Shown here: positions 18,116-28,346 of the stretch, one piece after another
Numbering within the stretch: position 1 is the stretch's first letter
How the letters are laid out: every line of letters starts with the position of its first letter
Source of the DNA: an uncultured Ulvibacter sp.
Lineage (GTDB): Bacteria; Bacteroidota; Bacteroidia; Flavobacteriales; Flavobacteriaceae
Direction of reading: 5' to 3'
Assembly: GCA_943789105.1 (NCBI GenBank)
Contig: CALSSW010000003.1
Location: 186,001-250,000, forward strand
DNA length: 64,000 nt
Made by a program: the position numbers and the translations under genes
Notes under the pieces: generated by a model
The model's input: the letters and a program-made list of their open reading frames with translations, nothing else
Databases searched by the model: none
Told to the model about the DNA's origin: nothing

Positions 18116-19279
18116 ATGGCAGCAGAAATTAAAAATTTAAAAGACTTACAAAACACAGAGTACTCCTTGCGTAAACTCTTTGATGATGCAGAAGATTTTC
18201 TACCCCTTTTAGGAACAGATTATGTAGAGTTGTATGTTGGCAATGCAAAACAGGCTGCGTATTTTTATAAAACAGCCTTCGGCTTTCAAAGCGAAGCCTA
18301 TGCCGGTTTAGAAACCGGAAGAAAAGACAGTGTGTCTTATGTTTTAAAGCAAGATAAAATAAGATTGGTACTCACCACACCACTAACAAAAAACGGCCCT
18401 ATAAATGAGCACATTAACCTTCATGGTGATGCGGCCAAAGTGATTGCATTGTGGGTAGATGATGCAACTAAATCTTTTGAAGAGACTACAAAACGAGGGG
18501 CAAAGCCATTTATGGAACCAACTCGCCAGCAGGATGCAGATGGGTATGTCATCACATCTGGAGTATATACCTATGGGGAAACCGTACACTTGTTTATAGA
18601 ACGTAAAAACTATACCGGAATCTTTTTGCCAGGATATAGTAAATGGGAATCACACTATAACCCCGTATCAGTTGGCTTAAAGTTTGTAGATCATATTGTA
18701 GGAAATGTAGGCTGGGGAGAAATGAATAAATGGTGTGAGTTTTATGCCAAAACGATGGGTTTTGCACAAATTATCTCCTTTGCAGATGATGACATTGCCA
18801 CAGATTATACAGCTCTAATGAGTAAGGTAATGAGTAACGGTAATGGCCGTATTAAGTTTCCTATAAATGAGCCAGCAAAAGGGAAAAAGAAATCACAAAT
18901 CGAGGAGTATCTTGATTTTTACAACGGGCCCGGGGTTCAGCATTTAGCCTTAGCCACCGATGATATAGTTGCAACAGTCTCTGCAATGCGTGAAAGAGGT
19001 GTAGAATTTTTATACGTTCCAGAAACGTATTATGATGATGTTTTAGAGCGCGTAGGCGAGATTGATGAAGACATTGAAGTGCTTAAAAAACATGGTATTT
19101 TAATAGACCGTGATGAGGAAGGGTATCTTTTGCAAATCTTTACAAATACTATTGTAGACAGGCCTACTATGTTTATTGAAATTATTCAGCGAAAAGGAGC
19201 ACAATCTTTTGGTGTTGGAAATTTTAAAGCTTTGTTTGAGGCCATAGAGAGGCAACAGGCCAAGCGAGGAACCCTCTAA
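18116..19279 (+). CDS. hppD: 4-hydroxyphenylpyruvate dioxygenase
   Basis: HPPD converts 4-hydroxyphenylpyruvate to homogentisate in tyrosine degradation, using Fe(II) and O2. The 387-residue length is normal for the family. The three iron ligands are visible: H193 in KFVDHIVGNV, H276 in GPGVQHLAL and E355 in TMFIEIIQRKG. The C-terminal helix with SFGVGNFKALFEAIE is characteristic. The gene has its own terminator and no other tyrosine pathway gene beside it in the window. A TATTTG-like sequence lies about 55 bases upstream of the ATG, without a well-placed -33 element. Confidence 0.96.
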   Translation: MAAEIKNLKDLQNTEYSLRKLFDDAEDFLPLLGTDYVELYVGNAKQAAYFYKTAFGFQSEAYAGLETGRKDSVSYVLKQDKIRLVLTTPLTKNGPINEHINLHGDAAKVIALWVDDATKSFEETTKRGAKPFMEPTRQQDADGYVITSGVYTYGETVHLFIERKNYTGIFLPGYSKWESHYNPVSVGLKFVDHIVGNVGWGEMNKWCEFYAKTMGFAQIISFADDDIATDYTALMSKVMSNGNGRIKFPINEPAKGKKKSQIEEYLDFYNGPGVQHLALATDDIVATVSAMRERGVEFLYVPETYYDDVLERVGEIDEDIEVLKKHGILIDRDEEGYLLQIFTNTIVDRPTMFIEIIQRKGAQSFGVGNFKALFEAIERQQAKRGTL

Positions 19280-19303
19280 TTGGCAAGTAGTAAAACCAAA
19301 AAC

Positions 19304-19332
19304 ATAGGCCGCTTTTTTAAGAGCGGCTTTTG
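19304..19332 (+). terminator. Terminator after hppD
   Basis: GCCGCT (19308-19313) pairs with AGCGGC (19322-19327), extended by a G-U and an A-T pair, and ends in a short T run. Confidence 0.65.
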
Positions 19333-19433
19333 TCTAAAAATAATAATATCCTGGGCAAGATAAATTGAACAACACATAAGGGGATCGCTACAAAATGTGT
19401 ATTTTTCAACTTCAGAAATATAATTTTAAAATC

Positions 19434-19910
19434 ATGAAATACACATTTTATGTTTTAGTGTTATTTGTATTGACATCTTGCCAGTATTTTGAGACAGATA
19501 AAATTTCTTCAGATACATTTTACCAGCAAGAGATCAAAACTATTTCTTGGAATGATGTAGATCAATTTCCAAGTTTTAGTTCTTGTCAGCATATTTCAGA
19601 AAAACAGGCAAGTAAAATTTGTTTTGAGAACACATTGGTTTCAAAAATATATGCAGGGTTCTCTTCAAAACATTTTGTAAGTACTAGAGCCATAAAAGAT
19701 ACCCTTTGGGCAGCTATTGCTGTTTCGGATAAAGGTACTATCACCTTAAATACATTACAGATGGATAGTCTCACGGGTGCACGCTTCCCAGAGCTGTCTT
19801 CCTGGATTAAACAAAGCATAGATAGCATACCCGCTTTGGCGCCAGCCCATAAAAGGGGTGTTCCTGTTGCAGTAGCTTTTAGCCTGCCAATTGTATTGCA
19901 AACAAAGTAG
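19434..19910 (+). CDS. Small lipoprotein with a TonB C-terminal-like region
   Basis: The protein has 158 residues from the ATG at 19434, which starts a lipoprotein signal with the lipobox LTSC (Cys at about residue 16). An upstream in-frame start at 19395 would spoil this signal. After the lipobox comes a WNDVDQFPSF segment, then a domain whose end (KRGVPVAVAFSLPIVL) recalls the last strands of TonB C-terminal domains. Similar small lipoproteins are common upstream of ruvC in Flavobacteria, as far as I recall. Function is unknown. It is the first gene of a likely lipoprotein-ruvC-hemW-cyclase run. Confidence 0.7.
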   Translation: MKYTFYVLVLFVLTSCQYFETDKISSDTFYQQEIKTISWNDVDQFPSFSSCQHISEKQASKICFENTLVSKIYAGFSSKHFVSTRAIKDTLWAAIAVSDKGTITLNTLQMDSLTGARFPELSSWIKQSIDSIPALAPAHKRGVPVAVAFSLPIVLQTK

Positions 19911-20000
19911 TCTTGATTGTGGTGCTTTTGTTTAGCTTTGTAACAAAGAGATAATGCCTTGTTTAAAGTTACCAAAGGCATTAGAAAAAAAAACAAGCCA

Positions 20001-20561
20001 TTGAGCACAACATCCAACATTATACTAGGGATTGATCCAGGAACCACTATTATGGGTTTTGGACTCATTAAGGTAGTTGGAAAAAAAATGGAATTCCTGC
20101 AACTCAATGAACTACAACTCTCCAAGTATGATAACCACTACCAGCGCCTTAAACTAATTTTTGAGCGCACCATAGAGCTTATAGACACCTATCATCCAGA
20201 CCAGATCGCTATTGAAGCTCCTTTTTTTGGTAAAAACGTTCAATCCATGCTCAAATTAGGACGCGCCCAAGGAGTTGCTATGGCGGCAGGTTTGTCTAGA
20301 GATATTCCAATTACAGAATATGCGCCAAAGAAAATAAAAATGGCCATCACCGGTAATGGTAATGCCTCTAAAGAACAGGTGGCAAAAATGCTTCAAAACA
20401 TCCTAGGGCTCAAAGAATTACCAAAAAATTTAGACAGCACAGATGGCCTTGCGGCTGCAGTTTGTCATTTTTATAATAGTGGAAAAGAACTAAGCACAGG
20501 CAAGAGTTACTCTGGATGGTCCAGTTTTGTGAGTCAAAATGAAAAACGAGTAAAAAAGTAA
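20001..20561 (+). CDS. ruvC: Holliday junction resolvase RuvC
   Basis: RuvC cuts four-way DNA junctions during recombination, after branch migration by RuvAB. The four acidic catalytic residues are in place: D12 in GIDPGTT, E72 in IAIEAPFF, and D145/D148 in NLDSTDGLA. I place the start at TTG 20001, giving MSTTSNIILGIDPG and 186 residues, the usual length. No ATG exists in frame; an earlier TTG at 19959 would add 14 unlikely residues. The hemW gene follows after 12 bases, so the two are probably cotranscribed. Confidence 0.93.
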   Translation: MSTTSNIILGIDPGTTIMGFGLIKVVGKKMEFLQLNELQLSKYDNHYQRLKLIFERTIELIDTYHPDQIAIEAPFFGKNVQSMLKLGRAQGVAMAAGLSRDIPITEYAPKKIKMAITGNGNASKEQVAKMLQNILGLKELPKNLDSTDGLAAAVCHFYNSGKELSTGKSYSGWSSFVSQNEKRVKK

Positions 20562-20573
20562 CGCTGTATTTTA

Positions 20574-21695
20574 ATGGCTGGCATCTACATTCATATCCCC
20601 TTTTGTAAACAGGCGTGTCATTATTGTGACTTCCATTTCTCAACATCTTTACACAAATCAGATGCCATGCTTGGCGCAATCTGCAAAGAACTTATCCTCC
20701 GCAAAAAAGAGCTTACCCGGCCCATAGAAACCATTTACTTTGGAGGAGGCACCCCAAGTTTGTTAAGCCCCTTGCAAATTGATCTTGTTTTACAAACCGT
20801 GTATGACAATTTTACTGTAGTAGATTCCCCAGAGATTACCCTAGAGGCCAACCCTGATGATTTAACAGATGCTAAAATTAGTGCTCTTGCAAGTTCTAAA
20901 ATAAATAGACTTTCTATAGGGATACAATCTTTTTTTGAAGAAGATTTAAAACTCATGAACAGAGCTCACAACCAAGCAGAAGCCCTTGATTGTATTACAA
21001 ATGCCAAACAGTATTTCAAAAATATTAGTATAGATTTAATGTATGGGATTCCTCAAATGTCACCTCAAAGATGGCAAGAAAACGTAGAAAAAGCATTGTC
21101 TTTGAAGGTGCCGCACATTTCTTGTTATGTTTTAACGGTAGAGCCTAAAACAGCCCTAGAGCGTTTTATTAAAAAAGGAATTATACGCCCTGTTGATGAC
21201 GCTGTTGCTGCAAAGCACCACGCGGTATTAGTTGAAAAAACGGCAGCTGTTGGATATCATAACTATGAGTTTTCTAATTTTTGTATTCCTGGGTGGGAGT
21301 CTCAAAGCAATTCATCTTACTGGATGAGAAAACCGTATTTAGGTGTTGGCCCATCTGCCCATAGTTATGATGTAGTTTCTAGAAGCTGGAATGTGTCAAA
21401 CAACTCGCGCTACATAAAAAGTATTGAAAAGGGAGTAGCGCCCCTAACTACAGAGATACTTAGCACAGAAAACCAATACAATGAATATATAATGACCCGT
21501 CTTAGAACAGCCGGCGGCATTTCTATAGATGAAATAGGCAGCTTTTTTGGCCTAAAATTTCAGGAGTATTTAAAACAAAACATACAGCAACACATTGCTT
21601 TAGGCTTGTTAATTTGTGAGGGAGATGTTATTAAGGCCACTAAAAAAGGGAAGTTTTTAACAGATGGTATTGCCGCAGATTTATTTATGATTTAA
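20574..21695 (+). CDS. hemW: HemW-type radical SAM heme chaperone
   Basis: The 373-residue protein has the radical SAM cluster motif CxxxCxxC near its start (C11, C15, C18), in the context YIHIPFCKQACHYCDF, followed by the conserved YFGGGTPSLL. These match HemW, which resembles the oxygen-independent coproporphyrinogen oxidase HemN but acts as a heme chaperone. The short N-terminus before the cluster, and no extra upstream cysteine, favour HemW over HemN. The C-terminal HemN-C-like domain (MTRLRTAGGIS onward) is present. It follows ruvC by 12 bases. Confidence 0.9.
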   Translation: MAGIYIHIPFCKQACHYCDFHFSTSLHKSDAMLGAICKELILRKKELTRPIETIYFGGGTPSLLSPLQIDLVLQTVYDNFTVVDSPEITLEANPDDLTDAKISALASSKINRLSIGIQSFFEEDLKLMNRAHNQAEALDCITNAKQYFKNISIDLMYGIPQMSPQRWQENVEKALSLKVPHISCYVLTVEPKTALERFIKKGIIRPVDDAVAAKHHAVLVEKTAAVGYHNYEFSNFCIPGWESQSNSSYWMRKPYLGVGPSAHSYDVVSRSWNVSNNSRYIKSIEKGVAPLTTEILSTENQYNEYIMTRLRTAGGISIDEIGSFFGLKFQEYLKQNIQQHIALGLLICEGDVIKATKKGKFLTDGIAADLFMI

Positions 21696-21734
21696 GCCAG
21701 GAGAGTTGTATATTGAATCTGTAAAACCACCGCT

Positions 21735-22481
21735 ATGTTAGCAAACATTAAAACCAACAATTCAAGAGTTAGTATAGATCTTTCAAAGCCTATAGACATC
21801 TCTATTGTGATGTCTGACAGCCCACAAAACCCTTTGGCTTGGTATCTTGAAAAACCAGAAATTTCTCCGGTACAACTTGGAGACTGGGTTGGTAAAGTTA
21901 GTAAAGGAGCTGCTGTAAATTTTAATAACATATCCTTTAATCCTCATGCTCATGGTACCCATACAGAATGTCTGGGACACATCACAGATTCATTTTACTC
22001 TGTAAATGATGCCCTAAAGAGTTTCTTTTTTATGGCAGAGTTAATCACCATTTCTCCTGAGTTAATCCAAGAAGATTATGTACTTACACTAGATGCTATA
22101 AGAGCCTCATTAAAAGGCAAAACGCCTAAGGCAGTTGTAATAAGAACAACGCCTAATACAATTTCAAAAACCTCACGGAAATACTCCAACACCAATTGGC
22201 CCTATTTAGATCACAAGGCAGCTGCCTTTTTGAGAGACTTAGGGGTGCAGCATTTACTTATAGATTTGCCTTCTGTGGATAAAGAAAAAGATGATGGCGC
22301 TTTACTGGCGCACAAAGCTTTTTGGAACATCCCACAAGGTCCAAGAAAAAACGCTACAATAACAGAGTTTGTTTACGTAAATGACATTATTAAAGATGGG
22401 TCTTACGTTTTAAATTTACAAGTAGCACCCTTTGAAAATGATGCGGCTCCCAGTAGGCCTGTGTTGTATGAAATAACCTAA
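21735..22481 (+). CDS. Cyclase-family (kynurenine formamidase-like) metal hydrolase
   Basis: This 248-residue protein contains the motif HAHGTHTECLGH, a variant of the HxGTHxDxPxH metal-binding motif of the bacterial KynB/cyclase family (PF04199). The usual Asp is Glu here and the Pro is missing, which is seen in some branches. Possible substrates include N-formylkynurenine, but no tryptophan degradation genes are next to it, so a specific role is not claimed. It follows hemW by 39 bases and probably ends this transcript; the neighbour on the right is convergent. Confidence 0.78.
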   Translation: MLANIKTNNSRVSIDLSKPIDISIVMSDSPQNPLAWYLEKPEISPVQLGDWVGKVSKGAAVNFNNISFNPHAHGTHTECLGHITDSFYSVNDALKSFFFMAELITISPELIQEDYVLTLDAIRASLKGKTPKAVVIRTTPNTISKTSRKYSNTNWPYLDHKAAAFLRDLGVQHLLIDLPSVDKEKDDGALLAHKAFWNIPQGPRKNATITEFVYVNDIIKDGSYVLNLQVAPFENDAAPSRPVLYEIT

Positions 22482-22594
22482 TTTTATTTCAGATCCAAAA
22501 GGCTTTTCATTACAAAAAATAAAAAACGTTTTGCAGATGTTGCTGTTTTCTTGGAGATTAATGGCAGCGCATCCAAGGAAATTAAAATATTTCT

Positions 22595-23074
22595 CTACCC
22601 GCAGCTCATGTCTGCAACAATTTTCCAGCTGCCGTCTATGTTCTTGAAAATAATCATAAACACACCATCGGCATCTCCTACCTCTCGAGATAGAAAGTAT
22701 TCGCCCATTACCCAATAACTATCATTTTCAATTTTTGAAATATCATTTATGGTAAATGTTAATGTACCACTGTGTTGCTTGGTTGGGTATCCTTTTTTAT
22801 AGTTATCAAGAGTTTGTTGCCATCCTTTGGTAAGACCGCTTTTACCATAAAATTTCAAAGAGTCGCTTTTAATGTATCCCTTCATAAAGCCCTCCAGATC
22901 ATTATTGCTCCAAGCAATTTCTTGATCCTTCATTACTTTTAAGATGGCTGCCTTGTCTTGGGCTTCTGTGTTTTGAGTTTGTGCTTTTTCTTGTAGCGCC
23001 AGGTTAGTCTGGTTGCTTTTGTCAGCGCAGCTCCAAAGGCTAAAAATAACGATAAGGGTATATACTATTTTCAT
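22595..23074 (-). CDS. Lipoprotein with NTF2-like (SnoaL/DUF4440) domain
   Basis: The 159-residue protein starts with a lipoprotein signal (lipobox LWSC, Cys at about residue 16) and a Gln/Lys-rich linker to residue ~40. The rest follows the NTF2-like fold: a first helix with LKVMKDQEIAWSNNDLEGFM, a beta-rich centre, and the end KNIDGSWKIVADMSC, typical of DUF4440/SnoaL proteins. Some relatives are enzymes, others only bind ligands; no catalytic residues can be assigned. The fusion gene lies 11 bases upstream in the same direction, so both probably share one mRNA. Confidence 0.82.
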   Translation of the reverse strand: MKIVYTLIVIFSLWSCADKSNQTNLALQEKAQTQNTEAQDKAAILKVMKDQEIAWSNNDLEGFMKGYIKSDSLKFYGKSGLTKGWQQTLDNYKKGYPTKQHSGTLTFTINDISKIENDSYWVMGEYFLSREVGDADGVFMIIFKNIDGSWKIVADMSCG

Positions 23075-23085
23075 CGGTAAGGGTT

Positions 23086-26000
23086 TTAATAATGAGTCAT
23101 AAAATCTTCTTGGAAAACTTCATGGAGTCTAAAGATAAGCTCTTTTGCGTTGTCTATACTAAAGACCATTGGAGGTTTTATTTTAAGCACATTATAATCT
23201 GGCCCATCTGTGCTCATTAAAATTTTAACATCTTTCATTCTATTTGCCAAATAGCTTGCCTGTTCTGGCAATGGGGTTTTTTCTGCATCATTTAATTCTA
23301 TGCCAAGAAATAAACCGGCGCCTCTCACATCACCAATGATGGTAAATTTTTCTTGTAGTTTAAGGAGTTCATTTTTAAGAAAGTTGCCCACTAGTTTTGC
23401 GTTTTTTTGTAATTGCTCTTCTTCTATTACATCAAGAACTGCTTTGCCTATGCTGCAGCTCACTGGGTTTCCACCAAAGGTGTTAAAGAATTCTAGCCCA
23501 TTCGCAAAACCTTTGGCGACCTCTTGAGTACAGGCTACAATTGCTAAGGGGTGCCCATTTCCTGCAGGTTTTCCCATCGTTACAATATCTGGAGTAACAC
23601 CATGCATCTCAAAGCCCCAAAAATAATCGCCCATGCGCCCAAAACCCGTTTGTACTTCATCTGCAATACACAATCCGCCTGCTGCGCGAACTGTTTTATA
23701 CAATGCTTTAAAGTACCCCTTGGGTGGCACTATTTGGCCCCCGCAACTAATAATAGATTCTCCTATAAAACCGGCAATACCCTCACCATTAACAGCAAGA
23801 CGATCTATATGTTGTTGCGCGTAATTGCCGTAGGTAGTACCTAGATTATTTCCTTTTCTATGAAGACCTCTATAAGAGTCTGGTAGGGGTAAAATATGAG
23901 TGTGTTTTGGTTTTCCGCTGCCCCCTTTGCTATCAAACTTATAAGAGCTTACCTGCATAGCAGCGGTTGTATTTCCGTGGTATCCCACCTTGATGGCAAG
24001 CATATTTTTTTGTCCAGTGATGGTTTTGGCCATACGCAGCGCAAGTTCTGTAGCTTCGCTTCCAGAGTTTACAAAATGAAGTACCGAGATCTTTGGAGGA
24101 AGTTTTTCAAGTAGTGCCTTAGTATATGCAACAATGTTCTGGTTGAGGTACCGCGTGTTTGTGTTAAGCAGCGCTATTTGCTCTTGTGCAGCTTTAACAA
24201 CCGCTGGATGTTCATGTCCAACATGGGCTACATTATTTACGGTATCAAGGTATTTATCTCCCCAGGTGTCTAATAAATAGGCGCCATCTCCACGCACTAT
24301 GTTTAGAGGCTCTTGGTAAGAGATACTTAAACTTTTCCCGAGATGTTTTTTTCTGAAATCTAAGATTTCTGAATTCGGAGTATCATACTGCGTATCTAGT
24401 TTTGGGTTTTTAAACAATAGGTTAGGGTCTGGGCAAATACTTTTCCAAACCTGCATTTGTTTTGGATATGCTACCCCAGGAAAATCTTGGGTGTTTTCAA
24501 GCATAGAGAGCATGATTTGAAAATGTAAATGGGGAGCCCATTGGCCATTTTCTAGAGGGTTACCTAATGCCCCAATTCTGTCTCCTTTTTTTAGCACATC
24601 ACCAACCCTCTTAGCTGTTACACTTGCCTTACAAAGGTGTCCATAAAGGGTGTAAAATACCAGGCCATCTTCATTGTGTTTTAAAATCACTAGCCCGCCG
24701 TACTGCTTACACTCTGGGTTATAAGAGGCCACAACAACTTCTGCCTTAAGGGGCGTGTGCACAGGGGTTTGTGACGGCAACCAAAAATCTATCCCAAGAT
24801 GCAGCGTCCTGTTTTGAGCGGCTTGATTTGCTTGTTTTTCATAGCTTTTTGAGGTGTATATGGGCCGCGGTTCTAGATATCCTCCAGCAATGAGTTTGCT
24901 AGGATTCTGTTTTTGAATTTGATTTATTTTAAAGGCAAACAAATCAAAATCATTTAAGGACTCTTTAGAGCCAATCCATGGGCTAGATATTTTTAAATCC
25001 AGCAGATGCAAGTCTGTTTTTAAAACCTGTGAAGGGAAAATATCCTTTAGGGTAAAGCTATTGTCTTTAGCCCATGCTTTAAATACAATTTCATCTGGGT
25101 GTGCCTTAAAACCACAAACACTTCTAAAGCTATAGCTTGCAAATTCTGGATTAATGTCTTGCCATTTTTCAAGCAATTGCCAAGCGGGTTGCTCACTAAT
25201 GCTATGATAGGTGTTGGTAGTGTCTTGTTGTTTTCTTAGGGCTGCTTTTGTAACTGTTGTTACAAGGCGCATGGCCACCAGTGCATACAAGCAGTGTAGT
25301 TCATTTACTGTAAAACGATATTGCGACCCATAGCCCTGTAATATCTCTAGTGCAGCCTCTAGTGGGTCTGGCACCTGCATTGCGCCATAGGCTATTGTAA
25401 TGGCAACATCGTTAATAGTTTGGGAGTAGGTGGTATCTCCAAAATCTATAATGCCTGCAACCTCAAGATTCTTAAGATCGTTTGATATTAAAATATTACA
25501 GTCATTCACATCTGCATGGATAGTGCTTTTTGGAAGTGTTTTATGGCAGGACTCTATAGTCTTAAATAGCGCTTGAAATCTTGTTATAAGGGCACGTTTT
25601 TCTCCCTTAAAAAGCATGGTGTGGTTACAGCTCCAGGATGCATTTGCTAGATCCCAATGAGAATCACTTTGCCTTGGATTTGGCGCAAAGTCTAGCAAGG
25701 CTTTTGTGAGTGCTCCTGCTTTGTGTCCTAAATCATGCCGTAACACACTGGTTTTAGGGTTAATCTTGGCCCAAAGTCTTCCTTGCACATAGGTAATAAG
25801 GCGTACATGACACTGGGCGCCGTGCAGTGTTATTGTTGTGCAGAAATCTCCTTTTTTATTTGGAAGTATCTGTGGCAAGGCAAGGGGTAGTTCTTTTTGA
25901 GATAAAAAATGAAGTACTTTATTTTGGGTCTCGAGTCTTTGGAGGTTTGCTGATGATATTTTTAACACATAACAGGTACTTGCCGTTGTGATTTTAAAAT

Positions 26001-26097
26001 TAAAATCTTCATCTCCATCAAGCAAGCAGACCGTACCCGTAATTAAGAAGTGGGTTTTGGCTATAGTTCCTGCTTGAGAAATAGAAATACCATGCAT
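23086..26097 (-). CDS. Three-domain fusion: APH-type kinase, M23 metallopeptidase-like domain, class III aminotransferase/phospho-lyase
   Basis: This 1003-residue protein joins three modules. Residues 1-330 are an aminoglycoside/hydroxylysine kinase-like domain with IHADVNDCN (H194, D196, N201) and IIDFGD (D218). Residues 400-550 are an M23/LytM domain with an intact zinc site (H433, D437, H523, H525; H487 in YGHL). Residues 580-1003 are a PLP enzyme of class III aminotransferases, with ADEVQTGFG (D813) and the PLP lysine K843 in MGKPAGNG. The class III part resembles the human phospho-lyases AGXT2L1/2, which split phosphorylated amino alcohols or hydroxylysine; the kinase part resembles the human hydroxylysine kinase. 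A phosphorylate-then-eliminate pathway on one chain is a reasonable inference. The role of the M23 domain is unknown. No signal peptide is seen. Confidence 0.88.
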   Translation of the reverse strand: MHGISISQAGTIAKTHFLITGTVCLLDGDEDFNFKITTASTCYVLKISSANLQRLETQNKVLHFLSQKELPLALPQILPNKKGDFCTTITLHGAQCHVRLITYVQGRLWAKINPKTSVLRHDLGHKAGALTKALLDFAPNPRQSDSHWDLANASWSCNHTMLFKGEKRALITRFQALFKTIESCHKTLPKSTIHADVNDCNILISNDLKNLEVAGIIDFGDTTYSQTINDVAITIAYGAMQVPDPLEAALEILQGYGSQYRFTVNELHCLYALVAMRLVTTVTKAALRKQQDTTNTYHSISEQPAWQLLEKWQDINPEFASYSFRSVCGFKAHPDEIVFKAWAKDNSFTLKDIFPSQVLKTDLHLLDLKISSPWIGSKESLNDFDLFAFKINQIQKQNPSKLIAGGYLEPRPIYTSKSYEKQANQAAQNRTLHLGIDFWLPSQTPVHTPLKAEVVVASYNPECKQYGGLVILKHNEDGLVFYTLYGHLCKASVTAKRVGDVLKKGDRIGALGNPLENGQWAPHLHFQIMLSMLENTQDFPGVAYPKQMQVWKSICPDPNLLFKNPKLDTQYDTPNSEILDFRKKHLGKSLSISYQEPLNIVRGDGAYLLDTWGDKYLDTVNNVAHVGHEHPAVVKAAQEQIALLNTNTRYLNQNIVAYTKALLEKLPPKISVLHFVNSGSEATELALRMAKTITGQKNMLAIKVGYHGNTTAAMQVSSYKFDSKGGSGKPKHTHILPLPDSYRGLHRKGNNLGTTYGNYAQQHIDRLAVNGEGIAGFIGESIISCGGQIVPPKGYFKALYKTVRAAGGLCIADEVQTGFGRMGDYFWGFEMHGVTPDIVTMGKPAGNGHPLAIVACTQEVAKGFANGLEFFNTFGGNPVSCSIGKAVLDVIEEEQLQKNAKLVGNFLKNELLKLQEKFTIIGDVRGAGLFLGIELNDAEKTPLPEQASYLANRMKDVKILMSTDGPDYNVLKIKPPMVFSIDNAKELIFRLHEVFQEDFMTHY

Positions 26098-26199
26098 ATC
26101 TTGAAATTCTTATTCTCACAAATCTAGTGAAATATACTATTTAACAGCTCTCAACTACACAATATTGTTACATTTGTTAGTGTAAAAAAAATGCATCAA

Positions 26200-26787
26200 A
26201 TGAGCCTAGAGAGAGAAGTAAGAAAGAGAGCCCAAGACACCTGTGAACTTTGTGGGCATTCAGAACCAGAAAACTTAGAGGTGTATCTAGTGCCAAAAAC
26301 TCCGGAGTATATTGATCCCTTAGGCACTTCCATCTTGGCCTGTGTAAACTGCTCTTGTGAGTTTGATGCAGCAGAGCGAAATGAAAATCACTGGCGGTGT
26401 TTAAATGACAGCATGTGGAGCACCGTGGCGCCAGTGCAGGTAATGGCATGGCGCATGTTACATCGCTTAAAATCTTTTGGGTGGTCTCAAGACCTGTTAG
26501 ATATGATGTATATGGAGCCCCAAAATCTAGAGTGGGCTTCAGCCCTGGGTGATGCCGAAGATAAAACAGATGCCTTAGTGCATAGAGACGCAAACGGTGT
26601 TGTTTTAACAACTGGAGATTCTGTTGTGCTTATTAAAGATTTGAAAGTTAAAGGATCTAGTATGATTGCCAAACAAGGAACTGCCGTGCGCCGTATTTCT
26701 TTAGATCACGAGAATGATGCCTTTATAGAAGGGAAAGTAGATGGAGTACAAATTGTACTTATTACCGAATATGTAAAAAAATTGTAA
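26200..26787 (+). CDS. PhnA-like zinc-ribbon protein
   Basis: From the ATG at 26200 (MSLEREVRKRAQ) the protein has 195 residues; an ATG at 26191 is also in frame. An N-terminal zinc-ribbon-like region has CELCGH and CVNCSC. The C-terminal ~70 residues form a PhnA/YjdM-type domain with the pattern DANGVVLTTGDSVVLIKDLK, then a Lys/Gly stretch and two strands. Despite the name, PhnA proteins are not shown to take part in phosphonate use. The gene is divergent from the fusion gene and convergent with the M20 gene, so it is a single-gene unit. Confidence 0.85.
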   Translation: MSLEREVRKRAQDTCELCGHSEPENLEVYLVPKTPEYIDPLGTSILACVNCSCEFDAAERNENHWRCLNDSMWSTVAPVQVMAWRMLHRLKSFGWSQDLLDMMYMEPQNLEWASALGDAEDKTDALVHRDANGVVLTTGDSVVLIKDLKVKGSSMIAKQGTAVRRISLDHENDAFIEGKVDGVQIVLITEYVKKL

Positions 26788-26803
26788 GTATTTTAAATAC
26801 CAT

Positions 26804-26840
26804 AAAAGCCCTGCTAGTTTTAAAACCAGCAGGGCTTTTT
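26804..26840 (+). terminator. Bidirectional terminator between PhnA-like and M20 genes
   Basis: AAAAGCCCTGCT pairs with AGCAGGGCTTTT around a short AGTTTTAAAACC insert; A and T runs on the two sides allow use from both strands. Confidence 0.8.
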
Positions 26841-26861
26841 ATTGCTTTAAGACTTGAGTTT

Positions 26862-28250
26862 TTACCTACTCATTTGAGTAAAGTAATGGTAAAACTGAGG
26901 AATGGTTTCTATTCCTTTTAAGTAATTCCAGACACCAAAATGCTCATTGGGAGAGTGTATGGCGTCACTATCTAGACCAAAGCCCATGAGTATAGTTTTG
27001 CTTTTTAGTTCTTTTTCAAACAAAGCTACAATAGGTATGCTTCCTCCACTGCGCTGCGGAATTGGTGTTTTTCCAAAGGTGCTCTTGTAGGCCTTACTCG
27101 CTGCCTTATACCCAATACTATCAATAGGAGTAACATAAGCTTGCCCCCCATGATGTGGGTGAACTTTAACGGTAACTCCCTTTGGAGCAATGCTCTGAAA
27201 ATGATCTTTAAACAGTGTTGTTATTTTTTTCCAATCTTGATCTGGAACAAGGCGCATTGATATTTTTGCAAATGCTTGGCTAGCAATTACGGTCTTGGCA
27301 CCTTCACCAGTGTAGCCTCCCCAGATACCATTTACATCTAAGGTAGGACGAATACTGTTTCGTTCATTGGTGGTGTAGGTTGCTTCTCCATAGGTGTCTT
27401 CAATCCCTATTGATTTACAATAGGCTTCCTTGCTAAAAGGAGCTTGGGCCATTTTGGCTCTTTCAACTTCAGATAACTCTTCTACATCATCATAGAATCC
27501 TGGAATGGTAATGTGGTTGTTCTCATCTGTTAAAGATGCAATCATTTTGGTTAATACATTGATAGGGTTTGCAACGGCGCCTCCATACAAACCACTGTGC
27601 AAATCTCTGTTTGGCCCTGTAACTTCTACCTCCACATAACTTAAACCGCGAAGCCCAGTTGTGATGCTTGGGATGTCATTGGCAATCATGCCTGTGTCAC
27701 TAATTAAGATCACATCGTTAGACAATTTTTCTTGATTTCTCTCTACAAACCAACCAAGGCTTTCGCTGCCTACCTCTTCCTCACCTTCAATCATAAATTT
27801 TACGTTACAGGGCAGTTGACCGGTTGTTGTCATGTATTCCATGGCTTTTACATGCATGTACATTTGCCCCTTATCATCACAACTACCACGCGCAAAAATG
27901 GCTCCTTGAGGATGTAGCTCTGTTTTTTTGATCACGGGTTCAAAAGGAGGGCTGTCCCACAACTCTATAGGGTCTGGTGGTTGTACATCATAATGACCAT
28001 ACACTAATATGGTTGGAAGTGTTGGGTCTATTATTTTTTCTCCGTACACAATAGGGTACCCTGGAGTCTCGCAAATTTCAACAGCGTCACAGCCAGCTTT
28101 TTCAAGACTAGATTTTATTACATCTGCAGTTCTAATAACATCCTTTGCGTATGCTTTGTCTGCAGAAATACTAGGTATTTTTAATAGGGATATTAGTTCG
28201 TCAATAAACCGGTCTTTGTGTTGGGCAATATAGGGTTTGGCACTTTTCAT
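26862..28250 (-). CDS. M20-family dipeptidase
   Basis: This 462-residue zinc peptidase resembles carnosinase-type (CNDP) dipeptidases. Visible metal and catalytic elements are YGHYDVQ (H86, D88), RGSCDDKGQ (about 121-129), the EGEEEVGSE block (about 156-164) and a C-terminal HSPNEHFG. The dimerisation domain lies between about 200 and 330 and includes NPINVLT. No signal peptide is present, so it should be cytoplasmic and hydrolyse small peptides. Single gene, separated by a hairpin from its convergent neighbour. Confidence 0.92.
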   Translation of the reverse strand: MKSAKPYIAQHKDRFIDELISLLKIPSISADKAYAKDVIRTADVIKSSLEKAGCDAVEICETPGYPIVYGEKIIDPTLPTILVYGHYDVQPPDPIELWDSPPFEPVIKKTELHPQGAIFARGSCDDKGQMYMHVKAMEYMTTTGQLPCNVKFMIEGEEEVGSESLGWFVERNQEKLSNDVILISDTGMIANDIPSITTGLRGLSYVEVEVTGPNRDLHSGLYGGAVANPINVLTKMIASLTDENNHITIPGFYDDVEELSEVERAKMAQAPFSKEAYCKSIGIEDTYGEATYTTNERNSIRPTLDVNGIWGGYTGEGAKTVIASQAFAKISMRLVPDQDWKKITTLFKDHFQSIAPKGVTVKVHPHHGGQAYVTPIDSIGYKAASKAYKSTFGKTPIPQRSGGSIPIVALFEKELKSKTILMGFGLDSDAIHSPNEHFGVWNYLKGIETIPQFYHYFTQMSR

Positions 28251-28346
28251 AAATAGTATAAAATTTTAAAATTTCTGAAGAAATACTCGTATCTCTCAGT
28301 AGAAAAGTTAAAGGTAATTAAAAGCATTATTTCTTAATAAAGATTG

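Noticed and set aside
19954-20003. ATG at 19954 as the ruvC start
   Set aside because: It is in another frame and meets a stop at about 20004; TTG 20001 fits the protein.
26177-26611. Minus-strand frame of 144 codons over the PhnA-like gene
   Set aside because: The plus strand carries a clear zinc-ribbon protein; the antisense product is Leu/His-rich and without similarity.
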